From NCBI GenBank assembly GCA_032988165.1, contig JANTQF010000081.1, positions 1 through 64,000 of the forward strand: a stretch of 64,000 nt of DNA, given 5' to 3'. Below are positions 1 to 12,689 of the stretch, in pieces. Below the pieces are notes generated by a model. It was not told where the DNA came from and searched no databases. It was given only the letters and a program-made list of their open reading frames with translations. A program made the position numbers and the translations under genes. Source of the stretch: Emmonsiellopsis sp. PD_33 (lineage: Eukaryota > Ascomycota > Eurotiomycetes > Onygenales > Ajellomycetaceae). The number at the start of each line of letters is the position of its first letter. Within the stretch, counting starts at the first letter, position 1.

Positions 1-25
1 TGCCTACTCCTACTCCCAGCCCACA

Positions 26-133
26 CCCTAACCCTAACCCTAACCCTAACCCTAACCCTAACCCTAACCCTAACCCTAACCCTAACCCTAACCCTAACCC
101 TAACCCTAACCCTAACCCTAACCCTAACCCTAA
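26..133. repeat. Telomere repeat array (CCCTAA)18
   Basis: Eighteen uninterrupted copies of CCCTAA, the C-rich strand of the TTAGGG telomere repeat of most filamentous fungi. The orientation is right for the left end of a chromosome. The 25 bases before it are not telomeric. Unique sequence begins directly after the last repeat. Confidence 0.97.
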
Positions 134-1080
134 GCTTGAAGTTAAATAGAGTATATTTCTGTGTCAGTATATACTATAATAATAGGGGCTAATGACTTAA
201 TAATAATCTTTATATATTCTAAACAGTTCAGATTGATAGTCTTTATATACTTTCAGGTAAAGGTAGTATTGCTCCAAGGGGAGAATGTCTTAAAAATGAC
301 AATTTCCTTGTGCAAGGTAGATTATCCAAGGAATATAAAACTACAACTAAACATAAAGCATACAAAAAGGACTGTGGATCAAGACTGGGTTAATTCTTGA
401 AGAACTTCACAGTTTGAACTATTAATAACTATAGCCCACTGGATTCCATCATGGCCACTAGAGGTAGAGCTTGCAAGAGAACTTTATTTGTACACAGTTA
501 CTTAAGTACCATTGAGAGGGATACATTTAAATACATATTTGAAGTATGAGATGTTCAGGGGGTTCTCATGTGCAAAAGATCTTATATATATAAATACACT
601 GAATTAGAGGTTGTATGCATGGAGAGTTAGAGAGTGTGTAGTGAAGAAATAAAGCTTGTCTTATTCAATGAGATATAAGATCTCAGGGGCTTCATGTGTC
701 CACAACAATTCCTACCTGATATTAACACACATAATGGCAGGTCTGGTGGTAGAATGTCAGTTCCTTGCAGGATAGAGAAATAAAATAGTAAAGAAGGGGT
801 ATAAAATATACTTGTGACTGTGATAGTCAGTATGGAAATATAGAATACACTGAGCATTAAGAAACATGCTAATGAGAGTAAAGTGAAAGAAAAAAAGAGG
901 ATAAAAAGTGTGATCCTAAAGAGCTGTATGGCAAACAAGGCATTAACAGTATAGTATGTAGTAAGATTAAGCTTATAATGTGGTTTCTTCAGCTGCAGCA
1001 AAGGAGCAGTAAGGATATGATTCACACAAAAAGATCTTAATAGAATGACTTGACTACTGAGTATTAGATGTAGTATGCAA
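134..1080 (-). pseudogene. F-box family relic, copy 0, truncated at the telomere
   Basis: The copy nearest the telomere. Plus-strand sequence at about 255-295 matches the family's FLPQS..F.KQ segment. The stretch 375-440 matches the copy at 12.9 kb almost word for word (ggatcaagactgg and the following lines). About 650-730 matches the segment that reads YLVGQNKLY in the copy at 4.8 kb. A purine-rich tract near 885-920 sits where other copies have the polypyrimidine tract of an intron. Only about 120 bp remain between the FLPQS segment and the telomere, less than the 180-260 bp of coding sequence other copies have beyond that point, so the C-terminus seems lost at the telomere junction. I could not place an F-box upstream of 1,080. 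Confidence 0.55.
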
Positions 1081-2407
1081 AACTAAAACTAGGAGTTATT
1101 CTGCCCCTAAGATTTTTACAGGGGTGACATGCACATGACATGAGGTCACATCACTTTTTTTTTTTCAATAAACACCTATATTTTCATAATTAAAGAGAGA
1201 GATGTTAAATAGAAGAGCTGGTCATTATTAGCAATAGATACAGAACAATATAATGTAGGTGAGTTTGATGTTTATTTTCATCCTTTTGCTATTACTATAT
1301 TAGAGGGTTGGAATCATACTAAACTGCTGTCAAGATAGAATGGCATGAGCATTAAGATATAACTATGCATTTCAAGGGCTATATTTACTTCAGATTATGA
1401 GAGTATCTCCAATTACTAGCCTAATAGCTCAGCTTTCTAGCATAACAAAGCAGTGAGGAAAGATCATAAGGAGATAGATTAAAAATATCTCCAAAAGACA
1501 CATTTCCCATTGATAAAGATGTATTGGTGTGGCCACATATTACACACCCACACTAACTCAATGAATGGCATAGCTTTGCAGATTGTGATGTTAGCATTGG
1601 AAATATCTTATAAGTAATTAAGGTAGGAAACAGCTGTAATTAGATGGCTGATCCCAGCTACCATGCAGTGCTTAACTATTTTCTTTTTCTTTGCTTTTTT
1701 TTGGCCTCTTTCCTGTGATAAATGAGATGATAAATAAGACATGCATAATAATGTAACAGGGCTCCTTCTAAGGATATTCTAAGTTAGCTATGAATATTGA
1801 TGAAATTAAGCTTGATATTTTTACCTCATCTTTTATTTTCATTGCTGTAGCAGTTGACCTTCTGCTTCTATTCTTCTCAGTGTTCAAGTGGCTAATTGCC
1901 AAGTCTGACTGATTATAGGTTCTCAGAACTGAAACTTATTAATAGCCTGCATTGAAAGGGATGAATGAAAATACAATTTTCCACTTTCATTACTATGAAT
2001 TTTGGGAAAGGTTCTTTAGATAATAACCTATTTGGCATGCTTATTATCAAATTGATTTAAGAGACACACTTAGTACTCTTTTTATCACTAAATTCTATAA
2101 TATTAGCTAAACTTTATAAGAAAACAGCCTACCTTCAAGATGCTCAGCTTCTCCTCTTAAAGCACATCCCCATCTTACAATTATATGCCTTTTGTTAAGA
2201 TCACTAAACCCTCAATCTCTGCAAATTTTAACACCACAGCAAAGAGTTTTCCTCTATAATTACTACCTCAGTTAGAGTCCTTAGTCCCACTCTTCCAGCT
2301 AAAGATTCACAGCACTGTTATTAACTCAAATGAATTTATAGCTGCTCAGCCCTGTAATCATGACATAAAGATTTATATAATTCTTGCCTTAACCTCTACT
2401 AGTAGGC
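1081..2407. other. AT-rich stretch with no recognisable gene
   Basis: No conserved frame found on either strand. It may hold a very decayed F-box end of the telomere-proximal copy, but I could not align it. Confidence 0.4.
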
Positions 2408-3912
2408 TTTTGAAGGACACTACCTCCTCACTCCCAGAGCTACAGTTGAAAAAAGCAGAGGTGGGCCAGGAGAAGGCTATGATGAAGAAGGAGACATTAG
2501 TGCTGGAAATTAATGAGTAGTTAAAAGGGAAGTTAAATATACTTTATGAGTGTGGAGTTAATGAGAGGGGTGTGGATGGAGAGAGTATTAACAGTAATAA
2601 AGAGAAGGCTAGCAAGATCATAGCAGATAGTACTATGAACCTCAAGGTAATTATTAGTAAAAAGCTATTCACCTTCATCTAATGGACTGAAAAGGTCTCC
2701 TATCCCTATAGCTTGTATGATAGAAGTAGTTACTTCATGTAGCACAAATTAATTCTCTTCTGTGCTAGGGTGGCTAAGTACTGTAATATTCTCACTAATG
2801 GCAAAAAGATATCACTATTTAACAACAAGTATGATGTACTATGAGGCCAGCAGAATAAGTAGCTGTATCATCTAATTTAGAACTCAGTTAGCCCCAAAGT
2901 GATAGATGACATTGTGATGCCCAAGGGAAATTTTACTTATTTACTCTGGAAATGTCTTGAATCTAAGTGTCAGAACACATTAGAGGAAGAGTAGCAGGTA
3001 CTATTTCATACTTTATATTCTATGCTAGAAAAAGTAAGTAATTAGGAATACATCAAGAAGTTCCAGGAAGTATAATAGAAGTTAGAGAAACTAAGATTCC
3101 CATTGCTAGATTGATTACTATGTGATATTCTATATAAAGAAGTGTCAGAGAAAGTACAGAAGATAATCCAGAGGAATATAGAGCTAAGGAAGAAGACAAT
3201 ACCTAGATATCTACTACAGATTGTGGTAGTTTAAGAAGTAATTAATGAGTTGATGACCTATTTGATATCTCATGATGATTTTAAATATAATATTAGGTTT
3301 AAAAATGATGGTTTCAATAATGGCATCAGTGAGAAGGATAATAATGATAATTTCAGGAAGGAAAACAGCAAAAAATTGTTAAACAATAATAACAATATTA
3401 AATGTGGGTATTGCAGGCAATGAGGCCACATACCATCCAATTGCTTCTATAAGCACCCTGAAATAGCCCCTAAATAGTAGTATAATAAAAATGCACACCA
3501 TATTGAGCTTTTCCAGAGTTGAAAGCTAGAGGAAAGTTCAAAGGCTAGTAATACAGTATGAAATGAGAATGGGAATTGAAATTGGAGTGGGAATAAAATT
3601 GAGAATAATAGTAGTTCTGAGGGAACTATCATCATACCTACAAGCCTGAATATGATATAGAGCATGCAGAGGATTGCCAGTCAGTTTTACAATAAAATGG
3701 ATAAGAATGTCTGAGAGAGAGTGTAGTTAGATATACTTGTTTTTGAATTTATTTTTAATAGGTATATTGCTATGATTAGCATGGCTTTTTAAATATCAAT
3801 TCAGTGGGTACTTTTTTCTGTTCTAATAGATGTTTCTACTGCTGTTGATTATAGGGGTGATTATTTGCAAAGTATAATATTCTCTGAGCTTCTTATTAAG
3901 TTGAAGACATGA
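2408..3912 (+). pseudogene. Ty1/copia-type retrotransposon gag relic with zinc knuckle
   Basis: One reading frame (codons starting at positions equal to 1 modulo 3) runs from about 2,408 to 3,912, broken only by TAA, TAG and TGA codons. It begins with a charged helical capsid-like region including KVIISKKLFTFI and LEKVSN.EYIKKF, then an Asn-rich linker. At 3,403-3,444 there is a CX2CX4HX4C zinc knuckle (CGYC, then GH, then C; one knuckle codon is now TGA), followed by CFYKHPEIAPK, a tail typical of fungal copia Gag. Further on, VLIDVSTAVDY near 3,815-3,850 could be a decayed aspartic protease centre (usual form LIDSGA), but this is tentative. Capsid and zinc knuckle package the element's RNA. 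No matching polymerase follows, so the element is truncated. Confidence 0.75.
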
Positions 3913-4269
3913 GCTTCATGTCAGGAGTAAAATTAAAAAGCTAAATACTATATACATATAATTTGGAACTGAATATAAGGTATCAAAACATAAAATCTGC
4001 CCCCCCTCATCTCCCAATGTATAAGGAATAGTTAATCAAGGGCATCAGCTGTAGCTATAGCCAAATGAGTGCAGTGGCCAAGTCAGAGCCATGGAGCCAG
4101 AACCCAGTTACTTTAAGGGTGTGTGAATTAACCAGTTAGACATGTGAGTAAAAGATCCTGTTTTTAGCAGGAGAGAGTTTTAAGGAATGTTTAGTATCCA
4201 TCAAGTAAAAATATTAATTGATGGGCATGCCAAGAGATTCAACAGCAATTTAGTGTAGTTGATAGCTGC
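3913..4269. other. Spacer without recognisable gene
   Basis: Between the gag relic and the C-terminal end of the next F-box copy. A C-rich patch (cccccc near 4,002) is visible, nothing else. Confidence 0.4.
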
Positions 4270-5607
4270 TCTGGTCTTCAAGTTTAATAATATATACTCA
4301 AGCATGTAGATGTAATATCACAAAGGAAATGTATGGCTGAACTAAAACTCTGAAATGTAAATGATTAGCACTTAAATCATTAAATACATTAAGATTGTGT
4401 AGATGAATAGTGTCTATTTGTTGCTTGATAAAGATACTATCACTTTATAATAAGAATGTTTTAATGATCCTCAAATTCATGAAGAAAGTTAGCTGTCTGA
4501 TAAATACAAATCCACCATCAGAGAGTAAGTAAATGTAGGACTCAAAAGACCAGTCCTGATGGAATTCCTGAAGGATTTCACCACTTAAATTGTGAGCAAT
4601 TTTAACTATATATGTAGGTGAATCCACATTGTTATTGAGCCTAGGCATAATTCAGGAATAGATTACATGTTCCTGGTCATTAGAAAGGATAAGTTTTATA
4701 GGATAAGAATATAGAGAGAACATATTAATATACTACAGTATAGTTGTAACTCTATAGATCATTATCCCATTTTGAAGGTTATATATCATAAGAATTAGGG
4801 GGTCATTTTGAGTAGTATAGAGCTTGTTCTGTCCAACCAGGTATGAAGATTCTGTGTAATATGACCATAGAACTTTTCTGGTGTGGAGAGATACAATAGA
4901 AGTCCTGGGAGAGGTTTTTAGCACTGATTTAGCACCTAGAAGGGTAAAAGGGGGGAGGGGAATAAAATCAAAAAGAAAAAAAAAGAAAATTATATAACTT
5001 ACATGCCATTAGGTTCATCACAATGTAGACACAGGATACCAGAGGCATTAAGGAGTATCTCCAGATTGTTAAAACCACAGTTAAGGTCAGATTGAAGTGT
5101 TTAATGTAGGCTGGAAGTATTGCCATAAAAGATTTGCTAATATATATGCTCTCTGTGCATTTAAGTAACATAATCCCCTGCTATTGTGAAGCATCTCAAG
5201 TTACTATAGTGTAATAGTAGAGTTAGCTTGCTGTGTTTGAAATTATACATCATCTCAGCTATATATAAAAGTTAGTAAAGATAAAACTGCCAGATGGAGT
5301 GATACTAATCTCACACACCTAGTTCCTCATATTATTGGGCTTTAATCTGGCAGCTAAGAGGCATGGAATTTTTAATATCCTTAGTGCAATGTGGCCAGTA
5401 GCATAGCCAGCCATGCTCCTTAATTCATAATGAGATGAATGTTTTTCATACTTTACAGACAAGCTTAAATTAGCAGACATCATTGAGCTCAAAATTCTCT
5501 AGAATCTGGCAAAGGATATCTTAATTAAGATATTAAATGGGATCAAGACATTTTGGAGGTGGTTCTTGTTGAAAGGAATAGCTATAGCTTTGATTAATAT
5601 TCCCCAT
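4270..5607 (-). pseudogene. F-box family relic, copy 1
   Basis: Starts at an ATG (5,605-5,607) reading MGNINQSYSYS. About 25 residues on comes the F-box: DILCQILENFELNDVC, then FKLVCKV and, after the F-box core, EHGWLCYWP. F-box proteins bind Skp1 and present substrates to SCF ubiquitin ligases. The middle part reads MMYNFKHSKLTLLL, then LNASGILCLHCDEPNG ending near 5,000. A pyrimidine-rich intron remnant (4,944-4,996) follows. The C-terminal half has YLVGQNKLY, the hallmark YNLQNGIMIY, GEILQEFHQDWSFESYIYLL and a KQQIDTIHLHNL end. Stops sit where sister copies have Q or W. Very similar to copy 5 (15.1-16.5 kb), which has the same start context. A spacer palindrome lies about 660 bp upstream. 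Confidence 0.72.
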
Positions 5608-8109
5608 TTTTGTTTTTTTTTTGTCATTCAAAGAAGGCCTCAGAGTGTAGTGGAGTCCAAGAAAAGGAGAGGGTGGGAGCAAAGTCTGATCTTCTATGGT
5701 ATTTAAGTTAGTGTTTTTAGATATTGAATGCAGTGTATGTGGACAGCAGAATAAGTTACCTAATATAAGCTTGAATTAGATGAATAAGAGAAGAAAAAAA
5801 AGAGGGGAGAGGGTTAAAGCTGCAATGGAGTAAAAATAAAGAGAGAGGATAAGTTATAATACCTACATTTTGATGTATTAATTAAAAATGATGTGAATTT
5901 ATGCATTTCTTGAGATAAGGATAGCAAAAAACATAGTCTTTAAGGTTGTAGAATGAAATAGAAGCAATGAAAAGGTTGGAAAAAAAACCATGGAATCAAC
6001 TTATCAGATTAAGACTCTAGGACTGTGGTGTGTGAATGGGTGATGCCTGGAATGAGATGAAAGAGAAAAAGATGCAGTGGGAAATATGAGCTACTTAAAT
6101 GCTCAACAATATCTATATTATATTACTTCATCTTGCTGAATTAAAATATTCATGGTGAAATTTACTGGTTAAGGCTGCACTGATTTGCTGAAAATCACAG
6201 TTTATGCAATAATTTCAGAAAGAAGCTAATTAAACAGAATAAATAATAAGAAAAAAAGTGATTAAAGATGAACACTAAACAATTAGTGCATCAATATCCA
6301 GGACAAAAAGAGAGAGAGACAGTAATATTTGCTTTAATTATCAAAAAAATCAAAAGTAAAAATTAGCACAGTCATTTTAAAACTAAATAGGATAATTCTT
6401 TCCCTGAAGCTCATTCACACTGATAATAACTTGCATTGTCTCTTTATGAACAAGAGTAGGCAGTGTAAAGAGGATTATAATCATGGCTACTAGATAGAGG
6501 ATGAGAGCCCAGCAGAATTGTATGAAGATCAAGCCCTAAAGATGCTTGATGAGTTAACTTGAGTGATGTGAGAGGTAGAGTAAAGGATAAGTAAGCCTAG
6601 ATAGCTAATATTAGCTTAAGTTTGTCTTGTGTTTTAGCTTAAATCTATATGTAGTATGGATGCAGTTTCCATCTAGTGTGTTCTAAGAGGTCAGAAAGTA
6701 ATAAGGGTAGCATGGTATAAGTAGCTATATATAGGTGTGATTTTGCTAAAAAAAAACATATAGCTATATATATTTGAGAGCACAGAATTGCACAGTGAGT
6801 ATTCTAAGAAGAATAAAAAAATAAAATGAGAAAGAGTCAAAATTGAGATGTTCAAATAGATTGAAAGTTCTAATTAACTGTTGTGTTTAATTTGTGTCTG
6901 CCCTATTATTATGGCCTTAGAGGCAAAGCAAAAGGGGTGTGGGAAAGTAAGACTTCAAGGTGTTTAATTTCAGCATACTATATCACAGAAGTTATGATAT
7001 CTAAAAGAAAGTGAGAGAGATAAATGGAAGAAGAAAGGTTAAATTAGTACTACTTACCCAAGAGCTGCAGACAGCAAGATATATGTGAAGTAACAGAATG
7101 CTGAAAAAGAAAATGAGAATTACATGCCTGAATGCCTGGTAACTAAGTATGCTTTCAAGCTTCAATTAGCTAGGTAACATGACATTAACTCATATTTGAA
7201 CTAATAAGAGGACAAGATCTTTACAGGGACTCCTCCTGGGATCCAGATTGACAAGCTACAGAGATTAAGACAGCAATTTTACTTTGTTTTGCTCTGTTAA
7301 ATACACACAACCTGCTTATTTTATCATCAGAACTCTTGCTGTGTGCATAACAGCTCTGTAGCAGTGATAAAGGCATAAAGACATAAAGAGCCTCACAGAA
7401 ATGATGCTTTTAAGAATGAAAAAAAAATAATAATAAGTATAATACTATTATCTTCAAAAGCATCAAATAGGCATCATCAGCTGACATCTGGATGAAAGGA
7501 AACCAAGGAAGAAAAAGAAAAAAAGAGGAAACTAGTAAGAAGCAAAACCCCAGTAAGAAAAACAAAATGCTTGATAGACAGTAAAGACACTTAATATTAT
7601 TTATATAATAAAAGGAATTGATGGGTTCAGATTAAACTTTATGACTACATTAATTAAATGATTACATTTTATTTGACAGGGTAGTTAGATAAATGCATAA
7701 AAATAGCATTAATAGTGAATATTTTTTAACAGCTGGGAAGAGGGTAGTTAAACTAGCATATACATACATACATGAATATACACATATCAGGTATAAAATC
7801 AGATCAAGTAAGCACAGACAACATACATACATCTTATATTAAATGCAGACCTGGATAAATGAAAAAAAAAGAGCAAAAAAGCAAGAAATGGGAGGAGAGG
7901 AAAAAATTAGTATTAGAGCTATTAAAACTAAACTATATAAGTTGGGGGAAAAATCTGGGGATAATTAAATGCATTGACTTGAAGCCATCCTCAGCTCAAA
8001 AGTTTAAGGCCAAGAAGAGTGTTAGTGAGTCCCTCTAACTATTGAATAGGTTTTGGGTTTGCCAGAGTAAATAGGTAGTATATAAGTATGCCTAAATGTT
8101 GAATGGCTG
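5608..8109. other. Long spacer with one palindrome site and no recognisable gene
   Basis: A 2.5-kb AT-rich stretch with short purine runs. Apart from the hairpin site at 6,267-6,292 I see no conserved frame, repeat or RNA gene. Confidence 0.45.
6267..6292. repeat. Spacer palindrome site 1
   Basis: Outer arms GATG/CATC, an AA bulge, inner arms CACTAA/TTAGTG, loop ACAA. Both arm pairs are perfect. Lies upstream of F-box copy 1. Confidence 0.8.
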
Positions 8110-9440
8110 CTGTGTGTTGTTTGATGCTAATATAATCATCAAGAGATATAAAACAGAGTAGGTATTAAGTACAGGTTATAATAATAGAGATTGAGGGCTC
8201 AATAATGAGTATAGAGTAAAATACATTATGTATATTAACAGCATCAGTTTGCATCTTGATAAATGTTCCATTAGAGAGGGGCAGAAATGTCTTAATTATC
8301 TGAAAATCTTTCATAAGATAATGATGACTAATGATTGCAAAGCCTGAATTGCATGTAAGGTAAAAGTAGTCATTTAAAAACCAGTTAATGGAAAATCACT
8401 GTATAACTTCACCAGTCTAATCACAAATGACAAGTATGATTTGGGGTTGAAATATACTGTTATTATTAGAATAGAAAGGGACAGCCTCCTAATAGATAAG
8501 CCACTCAGTGCTATTAGGAAGGATAAGCTCTTTCATAGCTTGATCCTGCAGGACAGACTGGACCCTCTATTCTGTGATTACTTTTGAATAGATGAGCTTT
8601 CCAGATTCAAGATCATATACAGTAAAGATTGGGAGTTTATTTTTTGCAACATAGAGCTTATTCTTGCCTAGAAGATATGGAAATTCTTTGGTTGATTGGG
8701 ACTATAACTTCTTTCCTATTCTGAGATGAATGATGAAGGTCTTGAAAGGGCTAGATAATAAATTAATAAGATAAATCTGATAATTAAGATATATTAGTAG
8801 ATATATATATAAGATCAACTCTATTAACATAGAGACAGAGGATGCTGGACTTATTAATGAGGAGCCTGGTATTAAGATAATAGTAGTATAGTAATTGTAG
8901 GAGGAAATAGCAAAATGGAATCTCCTAATGCAGTGTCATGATATTACCCCTAAGGATATACTAATATACCACATTACTGTCAAGCCAGGCTATATAGTTG
9001 CTGGTGGTCACAAAAGGCTGATTATGTAAGAAGGTATGTAGTAGAGTTACTTTATCATGAGAGAAATTATACATTATCTTGGCTAAAAAAAAAAGATGGA
9101 GGGTTTAGTATGAAGTAGTAGAAAATAGTAAAAGACTAGATAAATTAAAATTTATCTAGAGTAATGTATATTCAGACTCTGTGATCCTCATCCAGAGTGT
9201 GAAGTTATAGCTTGAATTGTAGCTAGTGGTAAATCCAGTCATACTTGCAGATTCATGAAGAAATATAGTGATTCCATAAGGGGCTGATTAGCTTGGGAGT
9301 GTAGACTTCCCCAGGAAGGAGATACTTCAAAATAAAAGAGAGACAGTCATTATTAAGATACTCAAATGAATCACAAGAAGAGTTATTAGGCTCAGGTGAT
9401 GAGGATGAATATTACTTCTCCTTAGTAATATATAGTATAC
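8110..9440 (-). pseudogene. F-box family relic, copy 2
   Basis: The N-terminal part reads EYLNNDCLSFILKYL, then PKLISPLWNHYISS, a good F-box-like helix pair ending in the family's ISSxI...DWIYH signature at about 9,220-9,270. C-terminal half: YLLGKNKLYVAKN near 8,645-8,690 and the hallmark YDLESGKLIYSK near 8,580-8,635. The FLPQS-type segment is at about 8,235-8,285. Stops are few. The leucine-rich F-box suggests Skp1 binding by family analogy. The exact start codon is not clear. Confidence 0.7.
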
Positions 9441-10013
9441 TTAAGGAAGAAACAGTGTAGTGTTAGGAGCAGTGAGGAGAACACTAAAGGGTAACAACTA
9501 ATATTAGGTTGCTTGATTTAGAGTGATTCCTTTTAGGGTGCCAGCCATGAAGGTGTTGTATGTGTGGATCTGGCTTTAATGGATGGAATGACTAGAGAAG
9601 AGAGAAAAGAAAGAGAGAAGAGAGGAAGGAAAAAGAAGGAAAAAAGAGGTATAAGTTTATAAAATAGGGTAGGAGCAATTCAAATATTCTTTTCTCATAT
9701 ATTCCTAATATATAATCATATTAAAAAAGGATATCAACTTTGAGGTTGCAAAGAGGAAAAGTATGTACATACTAGAACTAAAATAGAGAAGAAATAGAAA
9801 ACTTCTTTACACTATAAAAGTTTTCCATTCTGTCAAAAAAAATTATGCCACAAATTAAAAAAAAAGAGAAAAGAGAAAGAAATCTTATGGAGTTTCCTAG
9901 CATCTAAAACTGAAAGAGCTAATAGTTAGAATCTAGAACATTATTAATTGTAATCTAAAGCCTTACATGGTTGGAAAGACAGAGTTGGATGTGAGCAGTG
10001 TGGAATTTATGAA
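9441..10013. other. Spacer, purine-rich, no gene seen
   Basis: GA-rich runs at 9,590-9,650 and A-rich runs at 9,830-9,880. No palindrome site and no conserved frame recognised. Confidence 0.4.
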
Positions 10014-11330
10014 TTATAGAGATCTTTCTGGTATCTTTAACTCAATAGAGGGCATTGATTTTAATGTGTAACCCTCCCTGATTGAATGTTTCAAGCTCCT
10101 GAGCAATATATGATTCAACCTCATAAGAGTGTAAAGAACTTTTAATCTTAGCAAGTAGAATAAGAATGAATGGATTGATATGAAAATAATATATCTTAAA
10201 AGAGTATATGATGATGGCATCAGCTTGAATGGGGGTAAATATTTGATTGAGCTATAATAAGAATATCTTAATAAATCTAATTTTTGTTGAGGTTGACAGG
10301 TCAGATATCCATGCAAATTGACTGTTTAATATGGGGTAAAGATAGAATCATTTGGAGAATGACTAATAAAATTGCTGGATTATATTATCATTTAAACTAT
10401 TAATGATGATGATTTGGAAAAAGCAATCTGAATCAAAAAGATCAAACTTGTAGTAATGAATGAGATGATATTCATCATTATCTAACACAATCTCATCATT
10501 GTAAGGGTTGGAAAGCCATTTAGAATCACAGTATTTAGTGAAAATCATCTTGCCAGAATGAAGATGACATCCACTAAAGGCTGAGGATTTAATAGTAATG
10601 AAATATAGTATATCCCAATCAATGAGAAAAGGGTTCAGATTATTCAAGGTACACCACACCTCTTGAGTGGGAAGGGAAATGACAATAGTTCTAGGAGGTA
10701 AAAAGCTATGATTAGTGACTTTAACATATAAAAATGGGAGAAAATGAATATATTAAACTTACTTTAAGTTGGGTGAAGCAACATGAACACAGAAAACTCC
10801 TGTAGCATTTAGAAAAATCTATGTAAACCTAGGTTTAAAGGAAAAGGGGAGTTCTATATCATATTATTTACTAGTCTTATTACTAGAAATAACTCTCCAG
10901 CAAACTTTAGGCCTATTCAACCATATTATATAATTTTCTTCTGTTAAGAAATAAGTAGTATCTGCAACTGTGTAGAGTAAAGTTGGTTCACCATGATGAA
11001 ATTTCTTGCATGTATGAATTGAAAAAGGGGGAAGAGGAGAACATCAGAGTTAGCCACAGTAATTATAAACTACAACTATTTTGAGAATATATCTAGAGTG
11101 CAGTATAGGTCAAGCTTACACTCAGAGGTAAGACTGAGATGTTTTTCCAAATGTAGCTAATAACTGCTAAAGGTATAATTCTCAATCCAAGTCATATGAT
11201 ATTTCTTCCATAATTTACTAATAGAGACAAGATATAGCACATCTAAAGGTGAGAGCTTCTTAGTAATTAAGCAAGCAATATCATAAGGAAGCTATTCCAA
11301 AGAGTTAATATATATATTATTTTAAGTCTC
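10014..11330 (-). pseudogene. F-box family relic, copy 3 (divergent subtype)
   Basis: F-box segment near 11,150-11,300: LPYDIACLITKKLSPLDVLY, then VSISKLWKKYHMTWIENY. The family's GWLYHWP signature is replaced by a different sequence, so this is a diverged subtype. Downstream the frame is unusually open: about 98 codons (10,363-10,659) with HLIHYYKFDLFD and 100 codons (10,014-10,316) with QADAIIIYSFKIYY. The intron donor remnant (RC gtaagt) is near 10,757. No clear YDLxSG hallmark. A palindrome site lies about 700 bp upstream. Confidence 0.6.
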
Positions 11331-12689
11331 TAGTAGTATATCTAGTTCTTGCAAACTCTTGAGCATCTTGGCTACAAAAAAGAAAGGGGGAGGTAGTATA
11401 AAGAAATGAGGAGAAGAAGCAGCTAAACAGTATTCTCTGTATAAGGTTATATATTAGCTTATATTCAAACATTTGTTAAGAGAAAGATGAAGAGGAAGAA
11501 GTAAAAACATAGGAATTAGAGTATTTTGAAAGTTATAACTTTTCTCAACATAATAAGGGATTGGAATCTACATTAAGAGGGAAAAAACATGCTAATGTAT
11601 CTGATTCTCCTCAAGACAATGAAACCTTACATATATGACAGCATAGAATTGCCTGTTAATAGCTAGAGAAATAAAATGGAATGAACAAGGTGGTAAAGTA
11701 AAGCTTTTAATGGGAAGAGTACTGATCAAGAAATCCAGAGGTAGGTAATTAATATTTATGTATGAAGAAGAGGAAGAAAAGAAAAAGAGTAGTTGATTTG
11801 ACACACAGCAGCAGCCAGGTAACACCTGTGTTATTAAATATAATATTAACAATGATCTTTATTGGCCATATTGGTATGAATCAACATAATGACTAAAAAT
11901 CATTATTAGCCTGAATAAAGGAATTATTCAAATCATTATCCACTAAGAGGCTTGGAATTCAAGGGAAAAGTTCATAAATGAAAGAGATAAAGAGAATAAA
12001 AATAGATAAAAGATGAATATTAAACAATTAATACATCAACACCATGGAGGGGATAAAGAGAGAGGGAATTAGTGTGTAAATAAGAAAAGAAATAGGGATT
12101 AAGGAGGGAAGAAGACTAAAGGGCCTGATAATGCCATTTTCAAAATTAAAGGAGTTGGATATTGCAATGGAACACATGGATAATAACTTGAATCATCTCT
12201 TGATGAATAAGAGTTAGTAGTGCAGACTGGATGGAATAATATATTCAAAGTGCAAGTTTTATATAAGAGTATGGGAAAGATCAAAACAAAAAGGGCAGAT
12301 CAAAAGTAGAATAAATGAAGGTAATAAAGTAAAGGAAAAAAAAAAAGAGAGAAAAGATGTAAATTTATGTTATGTGATTTGATGAATGCAACAGCACAAG
12401 AGCCTCAGAGTGTATAGTGTAGATAAGGGGGTAGTGATAAAATCACAAAAAGAAACAGTAAGCTATTAAAATTGAATCAGGTGAATCCTTTAAGAATAAT
12501 CCTCATTCAATATATTGATATATATTTGAATTGTCTCTTGATTAATGAGGCTGAGATTGAAAATATTGACCACTGAAGTGTTTCATAGAGACAAAACACA
12601 ACATAAAGATATGATATAAAAGAGTCAATCAATATGAACAGGGCAAACATTCTTGATTAGTACTTGTAATTCTTGACAGCTACAGGATT
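11331..12689. other. Spacer with one palindrome site
   Basis: AT-rich. It contains the hairpin site at 12,012-12,037. A minus-strand open stretch at 11,592-11,852 is Ser/Leu-rich low complexity and has no family resemblance, so I do not call it. Confidence 0.4.
12012..12037. repeat. Spacer palindrome site 2
   Basis: Outer arms GATG/CATC, inner arms TATTAA/TTAATA, loop ACAA. Relative to the consensus, both arms carry matching C-to-T changes on their own strands, so pairing is kept. Because each arm reads CAC on its own strand, symmetric RIP alone could produce this. Confidence 0.7.

Noticed and set aside
627..1025. 132-codon minus-strand open frame with hydrophobic segments
   Set aside because: It overlaps F-box copy 0 in another frame; the matching family segment reads in a different frame and the hydrophobicity follows from T-rich sequence.
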